From: Semisulcospira habei
Taxonomy: Eukaryota; Mollusca; Gastropoda; Semisulcospiridae
Direction: 5' to 3'
Length of the DNA: 64,000 nt
Assembly: GCA_036245525.1 (NCBI GenBank)
Contig: BTPG01000005.1
Coordinates: 115,974,506-116,038,505 of the forward strand
The notes under the pieces are model-generated. The model saw only the letters and a list, made by a program, of their open reading frames with translations. It did not search any database and was not told the DNA's origin. Positions 1-10,274 of this stretch are shown one piece after another. The position numbers were made by a program, and so were the translations under genes. Positions within the stretch are counted from its first letter, which is position 1. Each line of letters opens with the position of its first letter.

Positions 1-363
1 CCTACAACGAGTGAATTTCCCCTGCCATGTGTAGATTCATGACTGACTTGAGACGTTATGCCAGAATACAAAACTAACGACCCCGCATCTCCTGAGTAAT
101 GACATAATTTGTAACTCTGTTTGTCCCTAAAAACTGATTTGATTTACCTCTTTCACTTGTAACAACAGCAACGGAAGATGTACCCTGACAGATTCAGCCA
201 TAACTGACTAGTGGTAGGACAATAAGGAAGCTGACCTCTTAGTCAATCCATCTTTCGCGACCTGTACTTCAGTAGTATTTTGCTGACCGGACATTTTAAC
301 CCGAGTTCCGCATTTGGCCGTTCAGTCCGCAATGAAGTCACAGTGGGCGCCCGTCAGGTTGAC
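1..363. other. No gene seen
   Basis: No coding region, RNA gene or recognisable mobile element was found in this leading stretch. Open frames here are short and without family features. Confidence 0.5.
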
Positions 364-446
364 ACAATACAATACAATACAATACAATACAATACAATAC
401 AATACAATACAATACAATACAATACAATACAATACAATACAATACA
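364..446. repeat. (AATAC)n pentanucleotide microsatellite
   Basis: About 16 uninterrupted AATAC units. It creates spurious open frames of NTIQY-type repeats on both strands, which are not genes. Confidence 0.97.
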
Positions 447-954
447 GTGGACAGTGGTTTATTTGTAGTGAGCCCTCGCGCCGTCTGGTACAAGCGCATT
501 GCAATACATTGAGCTGGTACCGGGCCCGCGATGGTTCAAGAAAATAACTCAGTGTAGTGTATTGCAACAATGTAATGTGCGCCTTTGTTTAGAAGTCACG
601 GGCGTGGACGATAGAATATTCATAGCCCTAGGTGTAAAATCGCCACCCTACAAACTGTACCCTTTTAGCTCCAATACTACCGGGCGGCCGTTTCGTTGGA
701 AGATAACACCGTGGTGAAGGTCTTGCATACAGTTTAATTGTGGGTCACTCCAGATAACGAGTTCTCGTAAGTGGTTTATCTAATCCCGCATACCTGTCTG
801 TAGATTTACCGGCCCGCGTAAAGCACACGCGGACCGGGGCACTGAAGTAGATACATGGTTGAAGGCAACACATTGCCATCAAGCCCCATATCCTCCTCGT
901 TTAATTTGTTTGCTGTTGTTTTTTCTCAGTTCCCCCTCCCTCCCTTGCGTGCTT

Positions 955-1156
<202 letters not shown>

Positions 1157-1331
1157 ACAAAACGTCAGTGTCAGAAATAAGTCAGAGAGACGATGAATGA
1201 TGTGCCGTGGTACGGTGGATTTTCATATAAGTGATTATTGTATATGTGGTTATTTCATAATTCGACCTGTCTCCATTGAAATCAAACTCGGCTTCAGTGT
1301 AAAATCGCTAAAGCACCTTGAGGCACAGCAA

Positions 1332-1432
1332 CCGAATGCGTAAAAGGCCATCGGACCGATGTCGGCCGCCGTTGGCCCGCGCACGGCCGACGTCGGCCCG
1401 ATGGCCTTTGCTCACTGGGAAGCCGCATTCGT
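1332..1432. repeat. GC-rich foldback, copy 1
   Basis: An imperfect palindrome. The inner arms read AAAGGCCATCGG and CCGATGGCCTTT, and the outer arms CGAATGCG and CGCATTCG. The centre is rich in GGCC and CGGC. A related foldback lies at 4911-5034, so this is a dispersed family and not a chance hairpin. No protein is encoded. Confidence 0.75.
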
Positions 1433-1544
1433 CTATGTTGCAAACCACTTATGTGTCTTTCTATTTCTGTGATCTAAGCATTCTCTCAAGTTTCGCGCTG
1501 GGCCCATCACGTTGCTTATTATTTCTCTGCCGCCAGCGGCCTTT

Positions 1545-2762
1545 TTAAGTCCCTTCTATTTATAGAAGGGACTTTTTAGGACGGGCCGCGGTAGGGCGAA
1601 TTTAATAGCATGTCCATGATGTCAAAGGCGGGCAGGCTAAACCTCCAACAATTGAAGTAACAATTTAAAAATTACGTCATGTCTAGTTACGCTAACCTCG
1701 CTGCTGAACGTACATTTCGCGCGAAGCGCCGTATGTGCGTATGTATGTATGCGCATATGTATCTATGTGTGTGCTTATGTATGTAAACAAGAGAATCTCC
1801 GATATTTCTGTAAGCTTGAAACTTGCCGAAAAACTTTCTTAAGTGGGTGGCTAAACTGAAGAGCCTCCGAGAATATTGTAATTGAATGTCTCATTGAAGA
1901 CATAAACAACCGTTTATAGGAAATCGGTTGACCCAGCCTAGAGTCCGTAATTTTTGTCATATTTACTTGAACTTTTGCATTATATAGCTAGTTTGGAGAA
2001 AGACATTGGATGAGTTCGTTAGCCAGTTATCCTTTCAACTTCTTTAGTAAAAATTAATTATTTTCAGAAAAGAATTAAAACACTAAAAAATACATTTACT
2101 TCTAGAGAAAGTAAGACAGTCGCGGTGACGTAAAAGAGGCAACTCCGTCACCATGCAGACACTGACATAATACTCTAAATATGACGTCATTCTCTCTCTT
2201 GCGCGCGGCTCTCTCTCTCTCTCACACAAACATGCGCGCATCTCCAGGAGGAATAGATCCTCGTGCGCCCTCCAGGCGCATGAGGATCTATGCCTCTTGG
2301 AAATGGTTTGGAGCGCGCGCGCATGCACTCATTAACACGCACACACATATCGGCGACGCGCTTTTAGAAGGGCATGCAGCTGACCCGTGTACTTAGTATA
2401 TCATGTAGCTAGGTAAAGTCAACCTGCTTTCACACAAATTATAACAAGACTGAAATTGTACCGTGAAGTTCTAGTTTTGTCACCATTTTCTCAAGCCTAT
2501 GAAGCGAAAGTGAAACTCATATCACGTAAAATATAAATTTACGTAAAAACTAAAACTTACGTCATGACAAATGACGTTTGACAAATCAATGACGCGTATG
2601 TCCTGTGTCCCTTATAGAACTCACTGACGCTTTGGCAGATCTGCGAGACTTTTTCAATAGGAGATAATTCAACATCAGAATCTGGTCAAAGACAAAAGGT
2701 AGAGACCATTCTCATATAGAAGGGACTTTGTGAGTTATGGTTCATCCCATCTTGTTTTGCTC
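1545..2762. mobile_element. 1.2-kb non-autonomous repeat, copy A
   Basis: This interval aligns from end to end with 47914-48829 plus 60674-61325. It opens with a palindrome (AAGTCCCTTCTAT, loop TT, inverted copy), and near its right end the same motif recurs inverted at about 2717-2731. It holds a central hairpin at about 2244-2305 whose arms read AGATCCTCGTGCGCC and GGCGCATGAGGATCT, next to CT/CA-rich tracts. No frame encodes a transposase, so it is non-autonomous. The copy is uninterrupted and so gives the empty site for DIRS-3, at about 2128-2134. Class is undecided; a TIR DNA transposon derivative is the simplest reading. Confidence 0.75.
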
Positions 2763-2839
2763 CGTTAGCGCGGGTCGTACATAGAAGGTTTTTCAATGCA
2801 AGTACACGAGCTTGGAGTTACAATTGATGAAAACAGTAA

Positions 2840-2996
2840 ACGTTTAGGGCTTAACGTCTTTTGTCCACCACAAATGCGATTTCAAATACTGTGCACCGAA
2901 AAGAGGTCTGTATAAATTTTGACCCCCAGCTGGGTTTCAACCCACGACTTTCGGACCAGAGTCGAACGTTCTACCACCGAGCCACCCAGCTCCCCC
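2840..2996 (-). mobile_element. tRNA-derived SINE
   Basis: On the minus strand the 5' part (2996 down to about 2922) is tRNA-like. It has a box A match TGGCTCGGTGG, a box B-like GGGTTGAAACCC, and a stem CGACT/AGTCG where the anticodon arm belongs. That loop is about 10 nt, not 7, so it is not a functional tRNA. A tRNA-unrelated body follows and ends in GACGTTAAGCCCTAAACG. This ending resembles the 3' end of the I-like LINE at 52961-58947 (CGTTAAACCCAAA), which suggests the LINE machinery mobilises it. The far ends are approximate. Confidence 0.75.
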
Positions 2997-3193
2997 TACA
3001 ATTGATGAGTAGTGCAGATGAAAAGCGTGTCGATACATCATTGAGACATGTGCAATATATATCACTGAATTACCGTCTTAACGTCCAAAATTACCCTCAC
3101 AGAGGGGGGCAAAAAGCCTGTTTTGTTCTATTCAGTGTCAAACAGCGACTCATTAGAAACTGTGATGTATTAGAAACTGTTACTGATGGCGTG

Positions 3194-3312
<119 letters not shown>

Positions 3313-3454
3313 ATGGGGAGCGGAAAAGGGTTTTCCGTTCGCCCGCGACGATTAAATCGCTCGGTCTAGTTAACTTGACCAGTCATCCCGGCCCGGCGGG
3401 CGATTACATCACTTTTGAGGTGTTTGGAACCCCTCCCCCCTCGTTTGATTTTTG

Positions 3455-3745
3455 GGACACACACACACACACGCTACCAGCCTCCCCCTCCCCTCACCCC
3501 CCCCTCCCCCCCCCCCCCTCCTTGTTTGATATTTTGGCGAGTGGTGAGTCTTCACACACACACGCCTTCTCCCTATCTACACCACCAACCCCCCCCCCCC
3601 CCACACACACACACACACACACACACCCTCCGTTGTTTCATTTTTAGTAGGCCACTGGAACAAGGTCGGGCAGGCCTTTTGTTTCAGGTCGAAGGTCCCA
3701 AACAAAAAGTTGGAACCACCCCCCCCCCTCCCACCCACCCACCGG
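3455..3745. repeat. Polypyrimidine / CA low-complexity tract
   Basis: Alternating blocks of poly-C, CCT/CCCTCC and (CA)n. A similar arrangement, poly-C followed by CA near the phrase GTTTGGAACC, recurs at about 15350-15410, so the two may be remnants of one repeat family. Pro-rich and Thr-His frames here are artefacts. Confidence 0.85.
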
Positions 3746-4015
3746 TGCAAATGATCCGCCTCTGACAAGGGACAAAATATAACAACTTGTTTCATGTTTA
3801 GTTGTGCAGTTTGCAGGTACGGTATAACCATCAAATATGAAATGACGGCACAATTTGTGTCCGGCTAGTACAGTTCTGGTATTGATGCGGGCCCCGCGGG
3901 CTAGTTGGCATTTTCATACTTCGTGTGTGTGCCTGCACGTGCGCAAACAATTAGCACGCGCGTGCAATAAATATATATTTGCTGCACGATAACCAAATAA
4001 ACACACACATATTGA

Positions 4016-4017
<2 letters not shown>

Positions 4018-4087
<70 letters not shown>
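4018..4087. repeat. (CA)n microsatellite
   Basis: About 34 uninterrupted CA units followed by TATATATA. Confidence 0.97.
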
Positions 4088-4094
<7 letters not shown>

Positions 4095-4736
4095 GTTGGG
4101 TCGCAGATAATGCACATGGCAGCAGAGGAATCCCGCCACTCGAAAAACATTCGTAGCAGCGCAAACTTTAAATCATAAGTGAAAGAATCAAACTTGACCT
4201 GAAATGCTTGCCTTCGTCATATTTGCCTTTACGTTTGAATTCGTTGCAGTTGTTTAGCACGGCGGCAGAAAATGGAAGTTATTGGTCATAGACTTTGATA
4301 GCTCGATCTATGCTATCGCCAATCAAGTTACGATTCCCAAAGAGCCAAAAATAATCGAAAAAATTGGTTCAGATAATTAAACAGTAACACCACCCAAATT
4401 AACTCTCCTCTCAATTTCAAGGAGTCATTGTTATTGTTGTATTCAGAAGTGTAAAGTAAAACCACTTTTAGTTTTTAAGACATAGTCAGTCAAAAATGGG
4501 GATTGAACAGTCGGTATATTCCGGATCACCTCCACTTAGAATCATCAAAATCCTCGGGTATGCGCAAAGGAGGTCAGATAAGAAAGAGTGCAGTTAAGCT
4601 GGCGGCGACAGGTAATGTTTTTAAATGTCCACTACACTTTTATCTCCTTGTGTTCACAGTCTCTGCTCTCAGTTAGATCAGTTTCAGTTCCAACTTGAGA
4701 AAGGCGTCCTGTAACGGACCAAATTCAGGATAAAAT

Positions 4737-4848
4737 CAGTTGCACGAGCGAGCTTAAATCCTGTGCAAGCCGCTTAGCAAGGTGTTCCGCTGTAGAGCAG
4801 CACCTTTTAAATGCCTTTGTGCAGGATTACGCTCACTGGTGTAGCTGT
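4737..4848. repeat. About 115-bp foldback family, copy 1
   Basis: Ends pair as CAGTTGCACGAGCGAG against CACTGGTGTAGCTG. The inner arms include ATCCTGTGCAAG and CTTTGTGCAGGAT. A better-preserved copy lies at 18166-18281. It is non-coding and MITE-like. Confidence 0.65.
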
Positions 4849-4910
4849 CCCCAACTGCGGAAGATTGTTAGATTGACCAAAGGAAAATCAAGGTTAATGA
4901 CAGATTAGTT

Positions 4911-5034
4911 ACCCAGTGTGCAAAGGCCATTGGGCCGACGACTGCCGCCGCTGGCACGTGTACGGCCGTGCGCGGCCCGGCAACGGCGCCCGATGTCGGC
5001 CCTATGGCCCTTTGCGCATTGGGTATGCGCCTGC
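4911..5034. repeat. GC-rich foldback, copy 2
   Basis: Arms ACCCAGTGTGCAAAGGCCAT and ATGGCCCTTTGCGCATTGGGT pair as an imperfect palindrome about 124 bp long. The centre alternates GGCC, CGGC and GCGC. It is related to 1332-1432 through AAAGGCCAT-type arms. Confidence 0.75.
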
Positions 5035-5408
5035 GTATTACATTCAGTATTAGTGGCGTAGGAACCCGGTGGAAACCTGATCTGAACATGATACATGGCC
5101 AGACAGGTTTGCGGCTTAATAAGGAAAAGAGCTTTGGTTATCGCGATAAAATCGTTTCTGCTTGATCACGTTTTTGTCAAACCTCATTCGATAGTGTATC
5201 TATAGAGTGCATCGTAAGGCATTAATTTTCAGATCAGAAATTTGTTGGCATAACCTTGAAATGCGCGATAATTGACACCACTCGACATTCGTTAATTTTT
5301 ACTTTTTTTTCAATGATAATGAGATGATAACGGCGGGGTCGTTATTTTGATGATAATTGCATCAGCAGCTGTGCTGTTTAATCTTTTTAGTCGGCCCGGG
5401 ACCCTGAA

Positions 5409-5466
5409 GCAGGAGACGGACTGATCATGATAATTTAAGGGTAGTGCCAGATTAGCTTGGCGCCTT
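5409..5466. repeat. Half copy of the 210-bp foldback MITE
   Basis: One arm only of the family found at 6112-6320, 43883-44096 and 44529-44739. It reads from GCAGGAGA through AGTGCCAGATTAGCTTGG to GCGCC. The second arm is missing. Confidence 0.75.
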
Positions 5467-6111
5467 CAGTTCGGTTTCAGTGATCACATTAATGTTAATA
5501 GTTGCTCTTTGCTCATCGTTTGTACAGGGAATTATGGAACTGGGAAGGTCCGCGCAAAATGTTACTATGCACATCCCTTTAATAAGAAATCATTTTCTGT
5601 ATTTGTCACGTATACAAACAAGAGTCAAACAATTCGCTGTTGACGTATTATCCTGGATTTGTGTAATCAAAAGTTATGCCCTTTGAAACTTGCGACATTT
5701 TTGGAATCATCGGAAACACTGGGTACCTCTGTCTGTCCCATTTCTTTTGCTCGTCAATAAATTATAGTTGAAGGTAAGCTGAAGTAGGGTAAGCAGACAC
5801 CGAATGAAAGCTGAGAAGCTTTAGAGTGCAAAACAGTGCTTCTGTTGAGACACGACTCGCTAGGAAATGTTTCAGTTTCGTTTTTATCTGACGATACTGA
5901 TATCTTGCACGCCTGGCCGTACTAGCCTTTTGAACTATCATTCTGCCTGTCCAGAAAAAAGAGACATCTTTTGTTTCAGGAATAGATGGAGCAGATCAGT
6001 GGTCTGGGCTTGCAAGAAGCATCAATTCTCACGAGTCCCCGCGACAGTAGAGGCTGATGAGAATTTATACATCTTGCAGATGGAAAATTAGATGAGGGAC
6101 TATTGCCAATG

Positions 6112-6320
6112 TTTAACCCCAAGGCCGGCCGCATTTCCCAAATTTCGGAGGTGTCGCCTAACGACTCTGTACCCCAGTTGCAGGAGATGGATCGACCATG
6201 ATAATTTAAGGGTCGTGCTATATTAGTTTGGCGCCATCAGGTGCCAAGCTAATCTGGCACAACCCGCTTGAGTTATCATGGTCGATCCATCTCCTGTTAT
6301 AGTGCGTCGGAGCTAAATAA
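6112..6320. mobile_element. 210-bp foldback MITE, copy b
   Basis: The core hairpin (about 6180-6297) has near-perfect arms. CAGGAGATGGATCGACCATG pairs with CATGGTCGATCCATCTCCTG, and the turn lies at GGCGCCATCAGGTGCC. Flanks carry TTTAACCCC and AGCTAAATAAA, the degraded outer terminal repeats seen better in the copy at 43883-44096. Non-coding. Confidence 0.85.
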
Positions 6321-6379
6321 ATGATAAATGTGTGTGAGGACGAAAAAGGATGATAATGATGCGACAGTCACACGTATTG

Positions 6380-6524
6380 ATACTGGCAAAAGGAACTACA
6401 CTTGACTATAATGACAATGGAGGCTGTTTCAGTATCACAATATGGTCGGTGACACTTCAGCACATCGGCAGATCTCGCTACTGGCAAAAGGAACTACACT
6501 TGAAATATAATGACAATGGAAGCT
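6380..6524. repeat. 97-bp tandem duplication, target of the LTR element
   Basis: The unit beginning TACTGGCAAAAGGAAC occurs at 6380-6478 and again from 6479. The second unit is cut by the LTR element and resumes at 11581-11636 with GGCTGTTTATCAGAATATGG. The intact first unit shows the uninterrupted target, AATGGAGGCTG. Confidence 0.8.
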
Positions 6525-7789
6525 TTTGATGAAGCTCTATGCTTGTGCATAGTGCTCACACAGTAGGATTAGTACGGTACGGTTTTTGTTAACGGTTTGT
6601 TTGTGCCGGTAGTCCGTGTGGCACTAGACGCACGTGAAATCTGTAGGACATGGTTAGCACGGGATTTTCAGTGAGTTCTGTTTAGTGAGTTCTAGGCGGA
6701 AGCTGTGTCTGTCAGAGGTCTAGATCGGTAGTGCGGGCTGTATTGTCGTATGGAACGGTTGTTTTTGAGATACCTAGCCCGCATTCCAAGACTCTGAAGC
6801 CTATATTTCAGGTATGTTTCTATAAATGTAGTATTGATAGTTGTTTAGTTAAAGACAGTATGCGTTGGTAAGAGTAATGTGGTTGTATAGCGGTGTTCCG
6901 GTTTGGTTTAGTTATGTATGTTTAGAATTCGGGGAAGTAACCGGTGTTTTTGTATAGTTGTTACCGAGATAAATAAAAGAATGCGAGGTGTGTATGTCTA
7001 AGCCGCTATGAAGATAGTACGTGGTTGGTTAAGCATAGTCTTTTCCAGTGTATAGAGTAATGTATAGCAAGAGTGTTAGGCTATAGTCTGTGTCAAGATA
7101 GTGACAGATATGGGGGTGTTACGGGAGTAGACAGTTTATGAAGCACGTGTGTGTGTGTGTGTGTGAATGAACGTGTGGGTATTTGTATCAGCCAGGTTAC
7201 GTGACGTTTCTCATTGATCCAATATGTTGTGTGTTTAGCAAGTGTTACGTTGGGACTTTTGTTATCTATTCAGAGTTCTTGTAAAGAGTGGAACGACGGA
7301 CGCCGAGACGTCGAGTCACAGGTGGGACCTACGTGAGGTCATCCCTCCAGCTCTTCACTGAGAGTGAGTCTGACCGGGACCAAGACACCCGAGTCAAAGC
7401 GAGAACTGCGCAACAGTACGAGAACGAGGACGTCCGTGCCAAAGAGACAGGACGGCAAGAAGAAGCGTACGACGAAGGACTTTCACGCCTAGACGTGAGA
7501 AGGACCAACGTAACCAGGCAATAACAAACAGGTTGGAGACTGAGAACTAAAACCTAGCCTGGCAAAGATTGTGATTTGTGTGTGTGTGTGTGATAGTAGA
7601 GCAGTGTATATAGTTTGATAGTCTTTAAAGCGTTTCTTTTCTTTTATATTGTATAAAGGTTACTTAAGAGAGGGAGCCCGTGTGTTGTGTTTTACCGCAT
7701 GAATGCGCCCGTCTGAGTCAGTGGCGGTGTATGCGTCTGTTGCGTGAGAGTCTGTACGTGCGACTGTGGGCAAGTCTGCGTGCGTTACA
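6525..7789 (+). repeat. Left LTR
   Basis: Ends are TTTGATGAAG (consensus TGTGATGAAG, one change) and GTGCGTTACA. Candidate signals are a TATAAA-like motif near 6819 and AATAAA near 6971. It carries a 78-codon open frame at 7288-7524, repeated in the right LTR. Confidence 0.92.
7288..7524 (+). other. 78-codon open frame inside the LTR
   Basis: It is charged and rich in Arg, Glu and Asp, with no recognised domain and no signal peptide or membrane segment. The right LTR carries it at 11044-11280 with one amino-acid change (Asp to Val). In the solo LTR about 65 codons of the same frame remain on the minus strand near 18693-18900, but a 1-bp indel changes the N-terminal part. Its persistence may only reflect the youth of the LTRs. 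I do not call it a gene. Confidence 0.2.
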
Positions 7790-7790
7790 G

Positions 7791-7808
7791 TGGTGACCCT
7801 GTTTTAGC
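7791..7808 (+). promoter_or_regulatory. Primer binding site
   Basis: TGGTGACCC begins 1 nt after the left LTR. The TGG start complements a tRNA CCA end, as expected for minus-strand priming. I did not identify the tRNA. Confidence 0.75.
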
Positions 7809-7908
7809 GGTATATATTTTCTGCGTAGGTTGTTGATATTGTTGTGGGTTTTCATTTTAAGTTTTGACGTTGATTTGGTTGTGATTTGTATATTTACGTT
7901 TTCAAGTT

Positions 7909-8059
7909 TTGGGAAGTTGTTGTAGCAAATATGGAGGTACTTTGCGTTTTCGACGCGGTGATCGAGGTAACAGCAATGGCGGTAGCGATCCGTACGCACG
8001 TGGAGGGACATCTTTGCGTGGGTATGGTCGTGGTCGTGTTGCGAGTTCGGACACTCAGT

Positions 8060-8093
<34 letters not shown>

Positions 8094-8961
8094 TCGTGGG
8101 TACGGGCATTTCAGTCGGAACTGTCCGTACAACAGTACAGGCGCGCAGTATGCTGGTTATCAGGAGCACGGCCATCTGGCACATCAGTGTCCTGGCGGCA
8201 CTGGACGGGGAGATGGGGCTGTGCAGCTCACTCACGCGGCCAGTGTTGCAGTTCCTGTCGTGGAGGAGCCTCAGCTCGGCGTTGTGTGCTCGGCTGATGG
8301 CGGAGGGTACTTGCCGGTAGTGAAGGGGGTGGTGAACGGTTTCCTCGTTTCTGTTCTGCGCGACTCAGGTGCCACGACCGCGGGGGTCAGACGTAGCCTA
8401 GTTAGGGAGGATCAGTACACGGGGGAGACGCAGAGGGTAATTTCGTTCGGAGGAAAGGTAGAAGTTTTTCCTTTGGCGATGATAGAAGTTGACACGGAGT
8501 TTTTCTCGGGTAGTCTGGTTTCTTGTGTCATCGACGAGCCGGTAGTGGATTTAATTCTCGGCAACATGAAAGATGTGGAGCCGGTCGTTGGTATGTTTGG
8601 AGCATTTCAGCAGGCTCGGGTAGCTCACCAGGCAGTCGCGTTCGTCGCGACGAGAGCGCAAGTCAGGCGCGAGGGCGAGCAAAAGGCGGCACTGCCGTGT
8701 GTGGCTAGTTCGCCTCTTGACGCTATCTCGCCTGCCGAGCTTGGTGAGTTACAGAGGGCGGATGAGTCGTTACAGGACTGGTTCGGAAAAGCGGCAGCGG
8801 GTACGATCAAGGGGAGTGGGGTGAACGCTTATCGGTTTGTGGTTACGAACGGCTTGTTACACCGTCATTTTTGGAGGGAGGGCGCGCTGAGCACGGTTCC
8901 GACAGCCGTGCAGGTCGCGGTGCCTTCTACGCTGCGTGACAGTGTTGTTGGCGGCCCATGA
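7909..8961 (+). pseudogene. gag-protease remnant of the Ty3 element
   Basis: The frame starts in an Arg-Gly-rich stretch (about residues 13-48). It then gives GYGHFSRNC and EHGHLAHQC, remnants of two nucleocapsid zinc knuckles, and VLRDSGATTAGV, the retropepsin active site with its DSG triad. The usual capsid region of about 200 residues is absent: only about 250 bp separate the primer site from the knuckles. A run of 31 T at 8062-8092 replaces the start of the first knuckle and reads as poly-Phe. After the protease come a TRAQ linker and a stretch resembling the segment just before the integrase zinc finger. The frame stops near the first integrase histidines. The displayed start is arbitrary. 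Confidence 0.85.
8062..8092. repeat. T31 homopolymer inside gag
   Basis: An uninterrupted T run inside the zinc-knuckle coding region. It removes the first cysteines of the knuckle and is a likely length-variable site. Confidence 0.95.
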
Positions 8962-10153
8962 CGGGTTGTTGGCGGGGCACTTCGGCGTTAAACGAACGCT
9001 GGGGCGGGTTCGTCCGATTTTCGTGGCCAGCGGTGTCGACTGACGTTGCACGATATTGTCGCTCCTGCGACATTTGTCACTGAGAGGACAACCCCGAAGG
9101 GCCGGGTTCCGTGCCACTTCAGTTGATGCCACGCATTGAGGTGCCTTTCGATCGCGTGGCGGTGGACATTGTGGGGCCGTTGTCGCCCCCGTCGGAGGGT
9201 AACCATCGCTACATTTTTACTCTAATTGATGTGGCGACGCGGTACCCGGAGGCTATCCCACTGCAGAAGATTGATACAGTGTCGGTGGCGGAAGCCATGT
9301 TTTCAATCTTCGCTCGAATGGGCTTCCCGAAGTCGGTTCTGAGTGACAGGGGCACCCAGTTCACGTCCGATATGATGGGCGAGTTCCACCGTATGCTGGG
9401 GGTCAAACGAGTTTTGACCTCACCATATCACGCCCAATCTAATGGGATGGTCGAGCGATTTCACGGCACGCTAAAGCAGTCGCTAAAGAAGGTCGTTCAA
9501 ACACGGCCACGGTCCTGGCACCGTTACCTTCCGGCGCTGTTGTTTGCTTATCGCGAGCTCCCGAACGAGAGCACGGGGTTTTCCCCATTTGAGTTGCTCT
9601 TTGGTCGCCGAGCGCGAGGGCCGATCGACTTACTTGCGGACGCGTGGTCTGGGGATAAGGACGCGGGGGAGAGCAAGACCATCTTTCAGCATCTGCTGGA
9701 CCTGAAAAACATCGTCAGAGAATCTTGCGAGATAGCCCACAACAATGTGGATGCGGCCCGAAAGGTGCAGAAGCACTACCGGGACAAAGGCTCCAAGATA
9801 AGGGGTTTGCTCCAGGAGAGCAAGTCTTGCTCTTTTCGCCCGCAACCACGCAGGCGCTCGTGCCTCAATGGCAGGGGCCGTACCAGGTTGTTCGCAAGTA
9901 TGGTCATGACTATCTCATTTCTGTGCGGGGAAAGGAGAAGATCTACCACGCTAACATGCTGAAGAAATACCATGATGGGTCGAGGCCTGCACTAGCGTGT
10001 TTCGGGGCTGGGGCCACCGAGCCGTTTTATTCACTTGTGGGGGACGAGTTCGAGTTTTGCCCGCAGGCCGCGCTAGAGGGAACCGGACGGACGGACGAGG
10101 CTGCCGATCCGCGTTTTCCATGGTGGCCCTGGTGGCGTGTTCTAGACTGTTAG
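8946..10153 (+). pseudogene. Integrase of the Ty3 element, frameshifted
   Basis: The zinc-binding HHCC domain is split. AAHDGLLAGHFG (the two His) lies at about 8955-8990, and CRSCDICH (the two Cys) at about 9048-9075 in another frame, followed by an in-frame TGA. The catalytic core at 9111-9830 is well preserved: VAVDIVGP, LSDRGTQF and GMVERFHGTLKQSLKK supply the DDE residues. Another frameshift near 9800-9830 moves the C-terminus to the frame ending at 10153. There it has PGEQVLLF and YHANMLKKY, typical of Ty3 integrase tails. No RT or RNase H motif occurs before the right LTR. At least three disruptions make it non-functional. Confidence 0.92.
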
Positions 10154-10254
10154 TTCTTTCTTGTATTCTAGATAATCAAAGTTAGTCATTTCCTGTTTTC
10201 GGATAATATTACGTCGAGTAGTCTTAAAAAGAAACTCGGTCGTTTCTTTTTTTT

Positions 10255-10274
10255 TTTCCCGAGGAAGGGGGAAT
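10255..10274 (+). promoter_or_regulatory. Polypurine tract
   Basis: GAGGAAGGGGGAAT lies immediately before the right LTR, downstream of a T-rich stretch. This is the usual place and composition for the plus-strand primer. Confidence 0.8.

Noticed and set aside
280..570. Open frames across the AATAC repeat on both strands
   Set aside because: They consist mostly of translated microsatellite, have no family features and are open in several frames at once.
2922..2996. A functional tRNA gene on the minus strand
   Set aside because: The anticodon loop is too long and the acceptor stem does not close cleanly. The SINE body follows directly.
3450..3745. Pro-rich secreted peptide
   Set aside because: Low-complexity C/CA tracts only.
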